This document shows, one piece after another, positions 42,984 through 55,200 of a stretch of DNA of 64,000 nt. Each line of letters starts with the position of its first letter. Position 1 is the stretch's first letter. Where the stretch lies: positions 2,834,446-2,898,445 of the forward strand of contig OY970829.1 in NCBI GenBank assembly GCA_963853835.1, given 5' to 3'. Under the pieces are notes generated by a model. It searched no databases and was not told the origin of the DNA. It was given only the letters and a program-made list of their open reading frames with translations. The DNA is from Calendula officinalis (taxonomy: Eukaryota; Streptophyta; Magnoliopsida; Asterales; Asteraceae). A program made the position numbers and the translations under genes.

Positions 42984-45544
42984 AGTTTGGGAACCCAAGC
43001 TTTATATGTCTTGGGTTCATCCTTTGAGAAATGAGCTTTTGGGGATTTAACTTTAAAGACTTTTGGTACCCATACTTGTTTATTACTGGTATTTTGTTTT
43101 ACTACTGTCCTTTTGTAGTTATTACTGGTGTGAGAATTTCCTACTGATCTTGGTTTGTACCCATTGTTTTTAGCTTTTGAATACTTTACTACTGATGGAC
43201 CAGTAGTATTTGGGTACTTACCATGTTTAGAATGACCAGTAGTGTTTTTAGGGTTAACACCAGTAGTGTTTTTGAAATTTGTTTTGGGAGCAGTAGTATT
43301 TTTGAAATTTTTTTTATTACCAGTAGTATTCTTGTACTGGTACCATACAGCATTATAATTAGGGTTAACACCAGTAGTAAATTTGTTAGAGTTTCTACTG
43401 GTGTTGGAAAATTTAAAATATTGTTTATTTTGATTGGATTTTCCATTATTTTTGAAGTAATTGCTGTTCTTTGGGCTTCCAGTTCTTCTGTTTTGAACAA
43501 ACCTTGGTTTACTTCTTCCAAATCTTGGATCTTCAACAATTGGATTTTTAATTTTATTTACTACTGAAAGACCAGTAGTAACTTTTAACTTTTGAGTTTT
43601 AGCATGTTCTTTAAGAAATTTAAATTCTTTTAACTCTTTGCAGTTTATTGGATTGTAGTGACAATCCTTTGCTAAATGGTTCATTTTATTGCATATAACA
43701 CATCTTAGTTTCTTATTTTTAGCACCTTCAGGTATTCTTTGGTCTAAGAGTTGTGTTTTATTTCTTTCATTCCCTCTTGTTAAAATTTTTGGTACATTAT
43801 CTGCATTATATTTGGGAGATTCATTTGGACTTTGAGCTGTGTGAAAACTTGTATCAATTGATTTTGGTGATTCACTTTGAGATATAGTAAATTCAATTGA
43901 TTGTTCATCATCAGAAGAATTATTTGATTCAGATGTTTCATTAGATGATTCAGTTTGATTTTCAGTTTTTAATTCATTAATGATTCTCTCTGAACTGTTT
44001 TTAAGAGGTGGAATGATTTTATATGGAGGTGGTACAGCATGATATCCCACCCCATGAACAACCTTTTCTGTAGTTTGATTATTAGTTAATTCATCAAGAA
44101 TTTTAGTGCTTCTTTCAAACTTTTTAATTGTTAATTTATTTTGTTCAATTTCAAGTTGACATTCTTCTATTTTACTTGTTAGTTCTTTATTTTTTGTTTC
44201 ATAAAACTCTTTCTCATCCACAGCTTGAAGCAATTCTTCCTTGATCCGTTGATCAATCATCTTGTACACCTTTATTTGATGTTCTTGATCAGCAATCACC
44301 CCATCAAACTCATGATTTCTTCTGATTGCTTTTGCTAAATCTTCATTTAATTTATTGTTTTCTTTTTCTAGATTTTTAATAATTTTAGCACATTCAGGAG
44401 TACAAGGTTTAGATTTTACCTCAGTTTTGTTGTCAGTAAAGGCCATGAGAGCTTGATTTTGAGCATGCTCTTCTGCTTGGAAGCTCCAGTCATATCCTTG
44501 TCCTTGTTGTGACACAAGAGCAGTTGATTTTGATCTTTTGTCTGGTTGAGGACATTCTTTTGCAAAGTGACCAAGGTTGTTACAGTTGTAACACTTGACT
44601 TTAGTTTTGTCAAATCCTGCTTTGTCACCTTTGTTGAAGTTGAGGCTTGTCCTTCCAGTTCTTTTTAGGAATCTTTTGGTCCTTAGGCTCAGCATAGCCA
44701 TCTGCCATTTAAGATCCATCTCCTCAAGATCATCTGGATTCAGTTGTTCCAAGTCATCACTAATCAATGCAGTATGCACATGACTAGTGAAGAAGGATTC
44801 TCTTGCAGTATCCTCAGAATCTGCAGCCTTTCCTGCGGAGGTTTCTTGTCCTTGACCTGTACTAGACACAAAAGCAGCATTGTTAGAAGAAATAGAAGGG
44901 TTTTTGTGATTTACCTCAGTTTCAAACACTCTGAGATCATTATAGAGTTCATCTAACTCCTTTTCTTCTAAAGCATCTCTTTGTCTGTACACCACTGTGT
45001 ACATGGCCCATTCTTCACTAAGAGACCTTAGAAACTTCATGTTGACATCCTCTTGATCCATCTTTACACCAACTTGGTTGAGTTCACCAATTAGTTTGTT
45101 GAATCTGTCAAACACTTGAGTGAGTGTTTCATTGGGCTTTCCTTTGAAATTTTCAAAGTCTTGTTTGAGAACAGACTTCATATTCCTCTTGGTGCTCTTT
45201 GTCCCAACAAATCTCTTCTCCAGTGCTTCCCATAGTATTTTTGCATCATCATATTCAACAAAGAGATGTTGATAATCATTAGGAATGGCCAGTAAGAGAG
45301 TGCTTAGAGTTTTGAGTTCGATGCCTTTATCTTTCTTTTCCTTCTCACATTTAAGTTTGTCTGCCTCAGTTGCAGAGCTACTTGCTTGAAGTTGACCAGT
45401 TTTGTTTCCTTCACAAACGACTTCCCACATGGAATAATCTGTAATAAGCATGTATTGCTTAATACGATTCTTCCACATCCCAAAGTTATTGGGTGTGAGT
45501 ATAGGAATTTTGTTGGCCTGAGTGCTTTCATTATTATCAGTCAT
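42977..45544 (-). CDS. Copia gag, element A, long form with two zinc knuckles
   Basis: The ATG at 45544 opens 855 codons, much longer than the usual copia gag. Residues about 10-220 form the UBN2-type gag domain (ILTPNNFGMWKNRIKQYML, LRSLSEEWAMYTVVYRQRD). A CCHC zinc knuckle CYNCNNLGHFAKEC starts at 318. A probable coiled coil covers about 385-480, and a second knuckle-like CVICNKMNHLAKDC starts at 615. The C-terminal 190 residues are basic and full of NTTG repeats, each written by the DNA motif TACTACTGG. Gag packages the element RNA in virus-like particles. The stop at 42977-42979 is followed by pol in another frame. Confidence 0.92.
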   Translation of the reverse strand: MTDNNESTQANKIPILTPNNFGMWKNRIKQYMLITDYSMWEVVCEGNKTGQLQASSSATEADKLKCEKEKKDKGIELKTLSTLLLAIPNDYQHLFVEYDDAKILWEALEKRFVGTKSTKRNMKSVLKQDFENFKGKPNETLTQVFDRFNKLIGELNQVGVKMDQEDVNMKFLRSLSEEWAMYTVVYRQRDALEEKELDELYNDLRVFETEVNHKNPSISSNNAAFVSSTGQGQETSAGKAADSEDTARESFFTSHVHTALISDDLEQLNPDDLEEMDLKWQMAMLSLRTKRFLKRTGRTSLNFNKGDKAGFDKTKVKCYNCNNLGHFAKECPQPDKRSKSTALVSQQGQGYDWSFQAEEHAQNQALMAFTDNKTEVKSKPCTPECAKIIKNLEKENNKLNEDLAKAIRRNHEFDGVIADQEHQIKVYKMIDQRIKEELLQAVDEKEFYETKNKELTSKIEECQLEIEQNKLTIKKFERSTKILDELTNNQTTEKVVHGVGYHAVPPPYKIIPPLKNSSERIINELKTENQTESSNETSESNNSSDDEQSIEFTISQSESPKSIDTSFHTAQSPNESPKYNADNVPKILTRGNERNKTQLLDQRIPEGAKNKKLRCVICNKMNHLAKDCHYNPINCKELKEFKFLKEHAKTQKLKVTTGLSVVNKIKNPIVEDPRFGRSKPRFVQNRRTGSPKNSNYFKNNGKSNQNKQYFKFSNTSRNSNKFTTGVNPNYNAVWYQYKNTTGNKKNFKNTTAPKTNFKNTTGVNPKNTTGHSKHGKYPNTTGPSVVKYSKAKNNGYKPRSVGNSHTSNNYKRTVVKQNTSNKQVWVPKVFKVKSPKAHFSKDEPKTYKAWVPKLN

Positions 45545-45618
45545 GATTAATAATGTGTGTGTTTTAAAGATTAAAACTTTTTGTTGTTCTTAACAAATAG
45601 TAGATCTAGAACCAATAC

Positions 45619-45630
45619 GCTCTGATACCA
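45619..45630 (-). other. Primer binding site, initiator tRNA-Met, element A
   Basis: The minus strand reads TGGTATCAGAGC two bases after the 5' LTR end at 45633, the standard copia primer site. Confidence 0.95.
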
Positions 45631-45632
45631 CT

Positions 45633-46251
45633 TGTCAGGATCGATTAACTATAAACAAGTTAATAAACACCTTAGATCTATTTGATAATAGAAGTTGCAG
45701 CGGATCAACACTATATCAATGTATTAAGAACGATGAACTGTAAGAACAATATGTAAGAATATTAAGAACACAGTTTCACAAAAAGCTTCAATGTATATTA
45801 TTGAGTTAACAATACACACGTACGTTTACAATTCGTAAGGAACTATATATAATAGTCCTTGAAGCTAAACTATTTACCCTAGTTATTCTAGGATACGATT
45901 TACATCTAATTATAAACGATATACATTGATTTACATTCTATAACTATCTCTGCGAAGATCTCGGACTTGATATGTTCCATAAACGCGTATCAGTAGTAAA
46001 ACCAATCACCAGTAGTAAATAAGTAACATCAGTAGTAAACTTGGTGATCAGTAGTAAGTCCATAATCATCGTCAGTAGTAACTACAATGATCAGTAGTAT
46101 CTTCAATCTTTGTATGATCAGTAGTAACTAAGTTATAGAGAACACCAGCATCAACTTCATCAGTAGTAAATGTTTCTGCCCCATCAGTAATAAACATAAT
46201 TATCACTAACTGCAGCATCAGTACTAAGTTGATCTGTGATTTGCTCTAACA
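45633..46251 (-). repeat. 5' LTR of element A (619 bp)
   Basis: It is identical by eye to the LTR at 34824-35442, including the eight CAGTAGTA copies and the TATA-like box. As the upstream LTR it would drive transcription towards lower coordinates. Confidence 0.95.
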
Positions 46252-46256
46252 GTGTG

Positions 46257-47637
46257 AAAATTAATTCCAAAAAAAACACACATCCAAACATACTTGGGTC
46301 TAAATTAATTGGTCCCCCACACACAAAGTACAAACAACTCGTCTCTAACCTACATCTGGCTTCAAAGCACCGCTATTAGGTCCGGCCCCATCACAATTTT
46401 AACTTCATCATAACCAACCCAACCATCTCAAAAGCCAAATGAGCAATTGAGCATAGTAACCTTATCTCACATCACACCCCTAAAGTAATCAAGCACTTGT
46501 CGTTTTCACACGAAATATCATTATATATGTAGTCAAACAAATACCGATATATGTATCTAATTTTTTGTAACTGATAAAAGAATTCCCTAAAAGTTATGGT
46601 TAAGAAGTTTTTTAAAAGGTTAAAGTACAATGCTTCAAAATATAACAAATCTAAAGTGGTTAGTGGTAGTTTTATGGTTTTGGCTATGGGTGTTCACGAG
46701 TCGAGCTTTTAACGAGCTACTCGAGCTCGAGCTCGTTTATGTCGAACTCGAGCCTATACTAATTCGATTTCGAGTCGAGCTCGAACATAAAACAAGACTC
46801 GATTCATCTCACGAGCCGAGCCTAATAATTTAATACTCGACTCGGCTCGTTTAATCTCGAGCCGAACGAGCCATGCGATCTTAACGAGTCGATCCTAACG
46901 AGCCGAACAAATGTTTTATACAATTAGTACAAGTGTTGATACAATAAGTACAAGAATATACATATATTAATAGGGGTGTTAACGAGTCGAGTAATTAACG
47001 AGTTTTTCGAGTATGTAAATTAGTTCTTTTCAAAAAATATGGAATCATAAACGAGTTTCGAGCTCGAGCTCGAACACTATATATATATTCGAGCTCGAGC
47101 TCGAGCACAATTTTAAAAGCTTATTCGAGCTCGAGCCAAATAATTACTAAACGAGTCGAGCCTAAATTTCCTGATATTCGACTCGACTCGAATCGTTAAC
47201 ACCCCTTGTTTTGGCCTAAGTGATTTAGGAATGCTATTATTTTGTAATCATAGTCTTAACAATGATTAACAAATCTCCTAATATTATCATCTTCATGTTT
47301 TACGTATTTTGAAGTTTTTATTTTTACTAGTGTTATAAACAAAGTAAAATGTAATATAAGGTGTTCTTTGTTTTTTAAATTGTTAAAAGATTTATATATA
47401 TTTTTTAATGGCGGAAATTTTATAATTAGCAGGATCCTGGAAACAAAACAAAGAATTACATAGTGGAAGTAATCAGAGTTGGGTTATGGAGCCAATCAAC
47501 ACAACTCAAACATTTAGAAAATTGTATAAAATCACAAAAAATTGCAAAAACTTCAAAATATATATACTTCATGAAAACTTTGATTTAATATGAACCTGTT
47601 TTTGACAATAATACTAAAATCAAGATTTTTGTTCTTC
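46257..47637. other. Spacer between the two copia elements
   Basis: This 1.4-kb host sequence has no gene. It carries two CGAGCT-rich blocks (46685-46912 and 46973-47205) and otherwise AT-rich sequence. Confidence 0.6.
46973..47205. mobile_element. CGAGCT-rich MITE-like element
   Basis: The ends GGGGTGTTAACGAGTCGAG and, inverted, GGGGTGTTAACGATTCGAG match at 18 of 19 positions. The inside is made of GAGCTCGAGCTCGA motifs. A related block without clear ends is at 46685-46912. No target duplication is evident. Confidence 0.55.
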
Positions 47638-47642
47638 TCTTC

Positions 47643-48262
47643 TGTCAGGATCGATTAACTATATACAAGTTAATAAACACTTTAGATCTAATTGAATATA
47701 GAAGTTGCAGCGGATCAACACTATATCAATGTAATTAAGAACAATGAACTGTAAATAATAAACGAAAGTATTAAGAACACAGTTTCACAAAAAGCTTCAA
47801 TGTATATTATTGAGTTAACAATACACACGTACGTTTACAATTCGTAAGGAACTATTTATAATAGTCCTTGAAGCTAAACTATTTACCCTAGTTATTCTAG
47901 GACTTTGATTTACATCGAATAATAAAAATATACATTGATTTACATTCTATAACTATCTCTACGAAGATCTTGGACTTGATATTTCTTCAAAAACGCGTAT
48001 CAGTAGTAAAACTCATCACCAGTAGTAAATATGTAACATCAGTAGTAAACTTGGTGATCAGTAGTAAGTCCAGAAACCATCGTCAGTAGTAACTACTAAG
48101 ATCAGTAGTATCTTCAATCTGTGCATGAACAGTAGTAACTTAGTTATAGTATACACCAGTATCAACTTCATCAGTAGTAACATGTTCTGCCCCATCAGTA
48201 CTAATTATTGTCAGTACTAACTGCAGCATCAGTAATAAGTTGATCTGTGTTTTGCTCCAACA
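47643..48262 (-). repeat. 3' LTR of element B (620 bp)
   Basis: The minus strand starts TGTTGGAGC and ends CCTGACA. The TATA-like box in the sense direction is TTATAAATAG. CAGTAGTA copies are kept at about the same places as in A. A purine tract (TAGGGGGAGAT, 48263-48273) adjoins it. Confidence 0.93.
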
Positions 48263-48294
48263 ATCTCCCCCTAAACTTATTGATTATCTTTTAA

Positions 48295-51200
48295 TCAATC
48301 AAGTATCTTTTGCTCTTCTTGTTCTCTTCTTCTTTTCTCAAGAGTTCTTTGATTCTGTTGAAGTCTTTGTTCAATAATATATTTGTTGTTCCTCTTTGTA
48401 AAGTAATTCAATTTGTTTTGGAACATAACATCATCGTATGGCTTCATCATGGTATTTGTGAATATCTGATACATTGTCTTCTCAGAGTGTGGATATTCCT
48501 TTTCATACAAGTACAGCTCACATACTTTGTTAGATTTTTCAAAGAAGTACATTTGAGCAGATGGAATCACATTCCAATGATAAACATTTCCTTCACTGGT
48601 AAATTGTTCTGGATAGTTGTCTGGATAAAATGCAGCATCTATCATTGTTGTTAAGTATCCAGCTCCAAATTCTTTCCATGATTTCTTTCTCATCCTTGGT
48701 TTTCCAATGATCAGTAATTTAATAACATCACTTCTTGAGCAGGACATGATCAATGGTAACCATCCAGTGAATCTCTGTACAACTTTATCTTCCCTTATGA
48801 TCTCTATCACATTATTATTCAAAATTCTCCAGTTTATGATAGGATTGTTTTGTAGGGGAGCAACTGGTAGATCAAGAACTGGAATTACTTGCTCTGTTTT
48901 TGACTTCTTTTGAGCACTTTGTTCTTGAGAGGCCATCTTTCTTTTCTTTATTGATGGCTCACCAGTAGTTGAGATACTATCTTGCTTGATTGATTTTGGA
49001 CTGATTGGGATTAATACTTTGGCTTTCTTTGTTTCTTCAGCTTCTTGTTCAGCCAAGTCTTTCTTCTTAGCAATGCAATACTTTTCAATTATAGTTATCA
49101 TCTTCATTCTTCCAAAAGATTTTGCACTGTGCCCTTTTGTCTTCAGATATTCAATCATATTAGCCTTCTGTTCAAACACATCATCTGTCAATTCACTCTT
49201 AGTTTTCTTGCATTCAGATACCAAATATTCAAGGCATTGTATGTGTTCTTCTTCTACTTTTCTGAGCCTTTTGAATTCTGCTTCTTGGGCTTCTATCTGA
49301 ACATCTTTGATTTGAGTAGGTATTTGAACAGGAGTTTCACTTTGATCCTTCTTCTGTTTAAGAGCTTGATACTTAGCTACCTTCTCCAAATATCTCTTGT
49401 GCTTCACCTTCCATTTAGACTGTTTATCAGCTCTAACAAGATTTATCTTGTTTACCATGTAATGACCAAGAGCTCTGTTGGGGTAATCTTCATCATATAT
49501 TTCTTTACCCTTTCTAATATGTGCTGAAGGTGGAGGTGGAATATATTTCATATCAGGCACACCACTGATTATTATAGAATGAGAAAATAACCTAAGCTCA
49601 TCTTGTTGAAGTATTTTTGGATGTGGAGGAAGTGAGCACTCATCAACCTCAAACCAATTCACATTATCATCAATGTCAGGTATGATAAGTGGTTGAGCAG
49701 GTGTAGGTGGTTTGGTGATGATTTCAAATCTTTCTCTTTCAATTAGCTCTGGTAGTTGTATTTCTTCCTCTTCAGTAGTAACCAGAGTAGTTACTACTGG
49801 TGTGACTTCAGGAGTTACTACTGATAGGACATCAGTAGTATTTGCTGCTTTTAATTCCTCTTCTTGACTTACTACTGCTATTATATCAGTAGTAGGAGTT
49901 ACTACTGGTATTTCCTTTTCAACTTGTTCTTCCATTGTAGCATTAGTAACAGGCTCATCTTCAGTAACCATCATTTGTGGGCCTTCATCAACTTCTGTTT
50001 CTTTTAAATTTAGGAGAGAAGATGCTGCTGCTGCAATTGATTCATCAATCATAGTTTGTATGTTGTCCTTCTCCCCCTTAGTGAGCTCAACTGGTGGAGC
50101 CTCACTATCATCAATCTTTTTCTTCAATTTTCTGATGATTTTGGTTTGTTGATGAAGCTTGTGCTCATATAATCTCATTCTTTTGTTGATGGTATTGACA
50201 TGCCTTTTCATTGCAGCCATCGTTTTTCCTTGGTTTGTTAGATATTCAAGACAATTTTGTACTGTGGATTCAAGAGAATCCACTTTTTCCGTCAATTGTT
50301 GGATTTTAATACTGCCCTCACTCCATCTAGCAAGATCATCGGGCTCACTAACAGGTACATTGGCTTTGAGGTTTTCCATCCTATCCATCAATTCAAAAGA
50401 TCTGCCCTCATCACTTCTTGGTGATTCATTGGGTCTTTTAGACATTCTCTTCTTCCTAGAAGAAGCAGAGATGCCCCCTTGTGGTTTCTTGGCACCGGGG
50501 TCCTTTGAGTAACTCCTCAAATGAGTCATCACTCAAAGTTGCCGAGGTCTGGGTCCTAATTATGTTTTCACTGTCCTGTGCACCCACCTTTGGGGCATCA
50601 GTAGTGAAAGCCCTCGCCTCATGTCCTCTCTCCTCCTTGGAGGACAACTCTTGGAGCCTGGGGTTTGACTCAATGTGTCCCCTGGTGTCCTTTAAAGATT
50701 TCTTTCTTTTGTAAAGTGTGGAAATATTTTTGGTTTTATCTGGTAGGTCTTCCACAGAGTGAAGAGTAGCACTCTGCAGATTTAAATCAAGTTGCTAGGA
50801 CACTTTCAGGACTTCTGTTTGGGCTGGTGATTGAGTGGCTAGTTGGGGTGGTGTTTGGGCTGTATTTGGGGGTGATGGAGTGGGTTGAGGTTTAACTTGG
50901 GTTGTAGCAATGGTTGAACCCTCTCCAATTTGAGTTTGATCATTGATCATGTTAGGAAACAAAGGGGTTTCCTTGCCCGAAAATTTAAATTGTTTTCTCA
51001 TATTTGAGAAAACTTTCTTGTTCAACTCAGGTAGTATAAAAATGTTTTTAGGAGTTGACAAGTTTTGTAATTCACAATTTATGATATGTTGTAGAAATCT
51101 GGGATACATTAAAAATTTAGAAGAACTAAGATTTCCCAACATACCTTCAAAAATCATTTGAGAAAAATTAAATACTTGGTCTGTGGATAAACAGACAACA

Positions 51201-51709
51201 GCAGATGCTATTGTCTTATTAAACTCATTCCAAGTACTTCTTTTTGGAGAAATACAATGCTGAATAGTGTGAACTAAGAATTTCCATTGTGGGGAGAGAA
51301 GACCCTTTTAAAATGTTACTATGTTGAGTCTTCCCTCATAACCCATTTTTTGTAAAGTTTCAGCAATGTATTCCTTTGGAAGAGTAGACATACCTGAATC
51401 GTCATGAAGTTGTAGATGGGGTCTGATTGATTGTTCTGTTACTGTGATATGTTTTCCATCTACTTGTGATTTGATCATTGAAATGGTTGTTCCTTCCGTT
51501 TGCTCAGCATTGGTCCAGAAATCCACCAAGTGCTGTTGATATGATGTTGGTTTGACAGTTAGAGCAAACTGTATATAAGAATTTTTCAAGAACCTTACGA
51601 TCGGACGGAAATCTTTTGTGCCGTCGGGATTCTTTAGGAAGGCACACATATTGTGAAATTCAGAATATTTGAGATCGGTTTGTACATTCAAAGATTTTAG
51701 AGTTGCCAT
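48295..51709 (-). pseudogene. Third ORF of element B, broken
   Basis: Aligned with A, the frame starts at the ATG at 51709 and has a TAA at 51308-51310 where A has a Gln codon, a TAG at 50795-50797 where A again has Gln, and a 2-base loss in a G run near 50475 (seven in A, five here) that shifts the frame. The last 745 codons from about 50,530 are open and clearly the same protein, ending KRREQEEQKILD. The coiled coil and C-terminal domain read as in A with many substitutions. Confidence 0.9.
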
Positions 51710-51774
51710 TTTTGTGGAATTTTGTAAAGAACATAAGTGAATTTTGTTATTGACGAAGGGTTTTTGATCGTAAG

Positions 51775-51848
51775 CTAGGGTTTATCGAGAAGTTTTAGCA
51801 AATCGAAGTGAAGATAATGCTAAACTAATCGACTGCCGCCTTTTATAT
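51775..51848 (-). promoter_or_regulatory. Promoter-like elements before the third ORF, element B
   Basis: ATATAAAAG (51848-51840) and the telo-box TAAACCCTAG (51784-51775) stand at the same distances from the ATG at 51709 as in element A, and the start context is CAAAAATGGC. Confidence 0.5.
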
Positions 51849-51957
51849 CTTTCGATTTAACCTGCAAAACTACTAAAATGTCATTCGAATCATAACATAA
51901 CGGTTATTTTCATGGGGGTTAGTTTGGTAATTGTGTTTCTGAAAGACCAGTAGTAAA

Positions 51958-52207
51958 TAAGATATCAGTAGTAAAACGTCAGTAGTATCTACTAACATCA
52001 GTAGTGACTAAGGATTTTGACATCAGTAGTAACTATAGACATCAGTAGTAACCATTAACACACAAGACCAGTAGTATATGTGAACACCAGTAGTACTGAC
52101 TTACCAGTAGTATTTGTGTAAACCTAATACACACCAGTAGTATTTAACTACCAGTAGTATTTTATGCACATGCTTACACACCAGTAGTACAGATATACCA
52201 GTAGTAA
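51958..52207 (-). repeat. CAGTAGTA array between pol and third ORF, element B
   Basis: The copies and their spacing follow those of element A; one copy that is degenerate in A (CAGTAATG) is CAGTAGTG here. Confidence 0.88.
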
Positions 52208-52270
52208 AACACTTAAGTAAATAAATAATATTTTACAACAATAACTTTACACATGATTTTAAGTGAGATT

Positions 52271-55200
52271 TTAAGTTATCAAAATCATTCCAATACTGCT
52301 AACCAAGAGGTTGAATCTTCCTACATCAAATGCTTTTGTAAAAAGATCTGCTAATTGATCATCAGTATGGATTTTAACTACTTTGATTAATTTCTTTTCA
52401 TTACAATCTCTTATAAAGTGAAATCTTATTTCAATGTGTTTAGTTTTTGAGTGTTTTACTGGATTATTCACAATACTAATAGCACTTTGATTATCAATAA
52501 AAATAGGAGTTTTAAGGATAGAGATACCAAAGTCTAGAAGCTGATTTTGAATCCATAGTACTTGAGCACAGCAAGCAGATGCAGCTACATATTCTGCTTC
52601 AGCAGTTGATGTTGATACATTTGTTTGCTTCTTACATTGCCATGACACCAGTCTTGATCCAAAGAATTGACATCCACCAGTAGTGGACTTTCTGTCTTGA
52701 CATTCACCTCCATAGTCACTATCTGTGTAGGCTATGAGTTCAAATGGTGAATCATGTGGATACCATAGACCTAGTGATGGTCTACCTTTCAAGTATCTGA
52801 ATATTCTTTTAACAGCCTGCAAGTGTAGTTCTTTGGGTCTTGCTTGATATCTTGCACACACACAAACACTATACATAATGTCAGGTCTTGATGCAGTTAA
52901 GTACATCAAAGAGCCTATCATTGATCTATATAAGTGTTCATCTACATCCTCCCCCTCAACATCAGGATGTAGGTGTTTGTGTGTTTCCATTGGTGTACTT
53001 GCACTCTTACTATCTTTCAAATCAAATTTCTCCAAGATGTCTTTGACATATTTTGATTGATTTATCAAAATGCCATCTGTTCTTTGATTGACTTGGAGTC
53101 CAAGGAAGAAGTTCATTGGACCCATAGAGCTCATCTTGAATTTAATTTGCATCAGTTCTTCAAATTCTTTGCATAATAAGTCATTGGTTGAGCCAAAGAT
53201 GATATCATCTACATAAATTTGTACCAGTAGTATATCATCTTTGACTTTCTTTGTAAACAAAGTTTTGTCAATGGCTCCTCTTTTAAAGTTGTTCTTCAAT
53301 AGGTATGATGATAATGTGTCATACCATGCTCTTGGTGCCTGATGTAGGCCATATAGAGCTTTATCCAATTTGAACACATAATCACCATGTTTTGGATCTT
53401 CAAAACCTGGAGGTTGGCAAACATAGACTTCTTCTTCAATCTTCCCATATAGGAATGCACTCTTTACATCCATTTGATAAACTTTGAACTTCTTGAATGA
53501 AGCATATGCTAGAAATATCCTTATGGCTTCAATTCTAGCAACAGGAGCATATACTTCATCATAGTCTATTCCTTCTTCTTGAGTGTATCCTTGGGCTACA
53601 AGTCTGGCTTTGTTCTTGATCACTATACCTCTTTCATCTTTCTTGTTTCTGAAGATCCATCTTGTTCCAATGGCTCTTTTTCCTTTGGGTAGAGGTACAA
53701 GTGTCCAAACAGCTTGTAATTTAAATTGAAGGAGTTCCTCTTGCATTGCCTCAATCCAGTTTGAGTCCTTCATTGCTTGTTGGATCTTCTTTGGTTCATC
53801 CTGAGATAGAAAGCATTCAAAAATACATTCATTAGCAATTAAACTTATATTACACATATTTGCAGTTAAGCTTTTGTTTAATTTGCTTCTTGTTTGTAGT
53901 GGTGAGTTAACATCACTTAGAACAAGGTCTAATGGATGGTTCTTCTGAGTCCTTGTAGTTGTAGCTTTATCAACCACTAGTTGATTTTCAAGATTGGACT
54001 CATTTGTCTCAGGTAGTTGTTCTTCTAGAGATCCTTCATTGTCATTGATGTTTGGTTCATCATCATCTTGGTCAGAGTTACTACTGCTATCATCTTCATT
54101 GAGATCAGTAGTGTTGTTGTTACTGGTATCAGTAGTATCTTGAGAATCTAGGTTAATGTTGGGACCAGTAGTATTTTGAGTACTATTACTGGTATCAGTA
54201 GTATTTAATTACTACTGTCCTCATTCTCAGAGTTACTACTGGTTCCAGAACTTGAGTTATTACTGACATCAGTATTAACTACTGGAGCAGTATTAACTAC
54301 AATGTATCTCATTTCCTCTTGACCAGTATTAACTGATGATGTTCCTTCCTTTTGATTGTGACAATTTGAATTACCTGCATTGAAATTCATGTTAGAATTA
54401 AAGGATTTGGTTAGATTGTCTATGTCAAATAGCCAATCTGGACCATTTCCCTGTTCATTAGGTACATTTTCATTAAAGGATACATTGATGCTTTCTTCAA
54501 TTATCCTTAGTCTCTTGTTGAATACTCTATATGATTTGCTTTGAGTAGAATATCCCACAAAGATTCCATCATCAGATTTGCAGTCAAACTTACCAATTTG
54601 TTCTCTTGTAATCAAAATAGTGCAAGGACAACCAAATGATTTTAGAAAGCTTATGGAAGGTTTTCTTTTATTAAAAAGTTCATATGGTGTTTTAAAATGT
54701 GGCTTCACTATTAATACTCTGTTTTGATCATAACAAGCAGTATTAACAGCTTCTGCCCAAAAAGTAATTGGTAATTTTGAGTCTGCAAGCATTGATCTTG
54801 CTGCTTCAATGATGGTTCCATTTCTTCTTTCAGCTACACCATTTTGTTGTGGAGTTCTAGGTGAGCTGTATTGCCTGTCAATACCTTTAAGATCACAAAA
54901 GTTAATTAAGTTAGCATTTTTAAATTCTGTGCCATTATCACATCTTATGGCTTTAACTTTTTGATCAGATGTGTTCTCCAGTTTGACAATTAAGTTCTTT
55001 ATGAGTTCACTTGTTTCATCCTTTGTCCTAAGAAAGAAAATCCATGTATATCTGGAAAAGTCATCAGTAATAACAAGACAATATTGTTTCATTCCAATAC
55101 TCATTACATTTGTAGGTCCAAAAAGGTCCATATGTAAGAGCTTTAAAGGAACAGAAATAGAGTTCACAGTTTTGGACTTATGAGAAGTCTTGTGTTGTTT

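Larger units (their letters stand above)
34824..46251 (-). mobile_element. Ty1/copia element A with third ORF, structurally complete
   Basis: The element is 11,428 bp, flanked by GTGTG at 34819-34823 and 46252-46256. Its two 619-bp LTRs are identical by eye. On the minus strand the order is 5' LTR, tRNA-Met primer site, gag, pol (protease, integrase, RT, RNase H), a spacer with an internal promoter-like region, a third ORF of 1141 codons, purine tract, 3' LTR. Integrase before RT marks it as copia. The long gag, the extra ORF after pol and the integrase wording suggest the SIRE lineage. All three frames are free of stops, so it is a candidate for a recently active copy. Confidence 0.95.
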
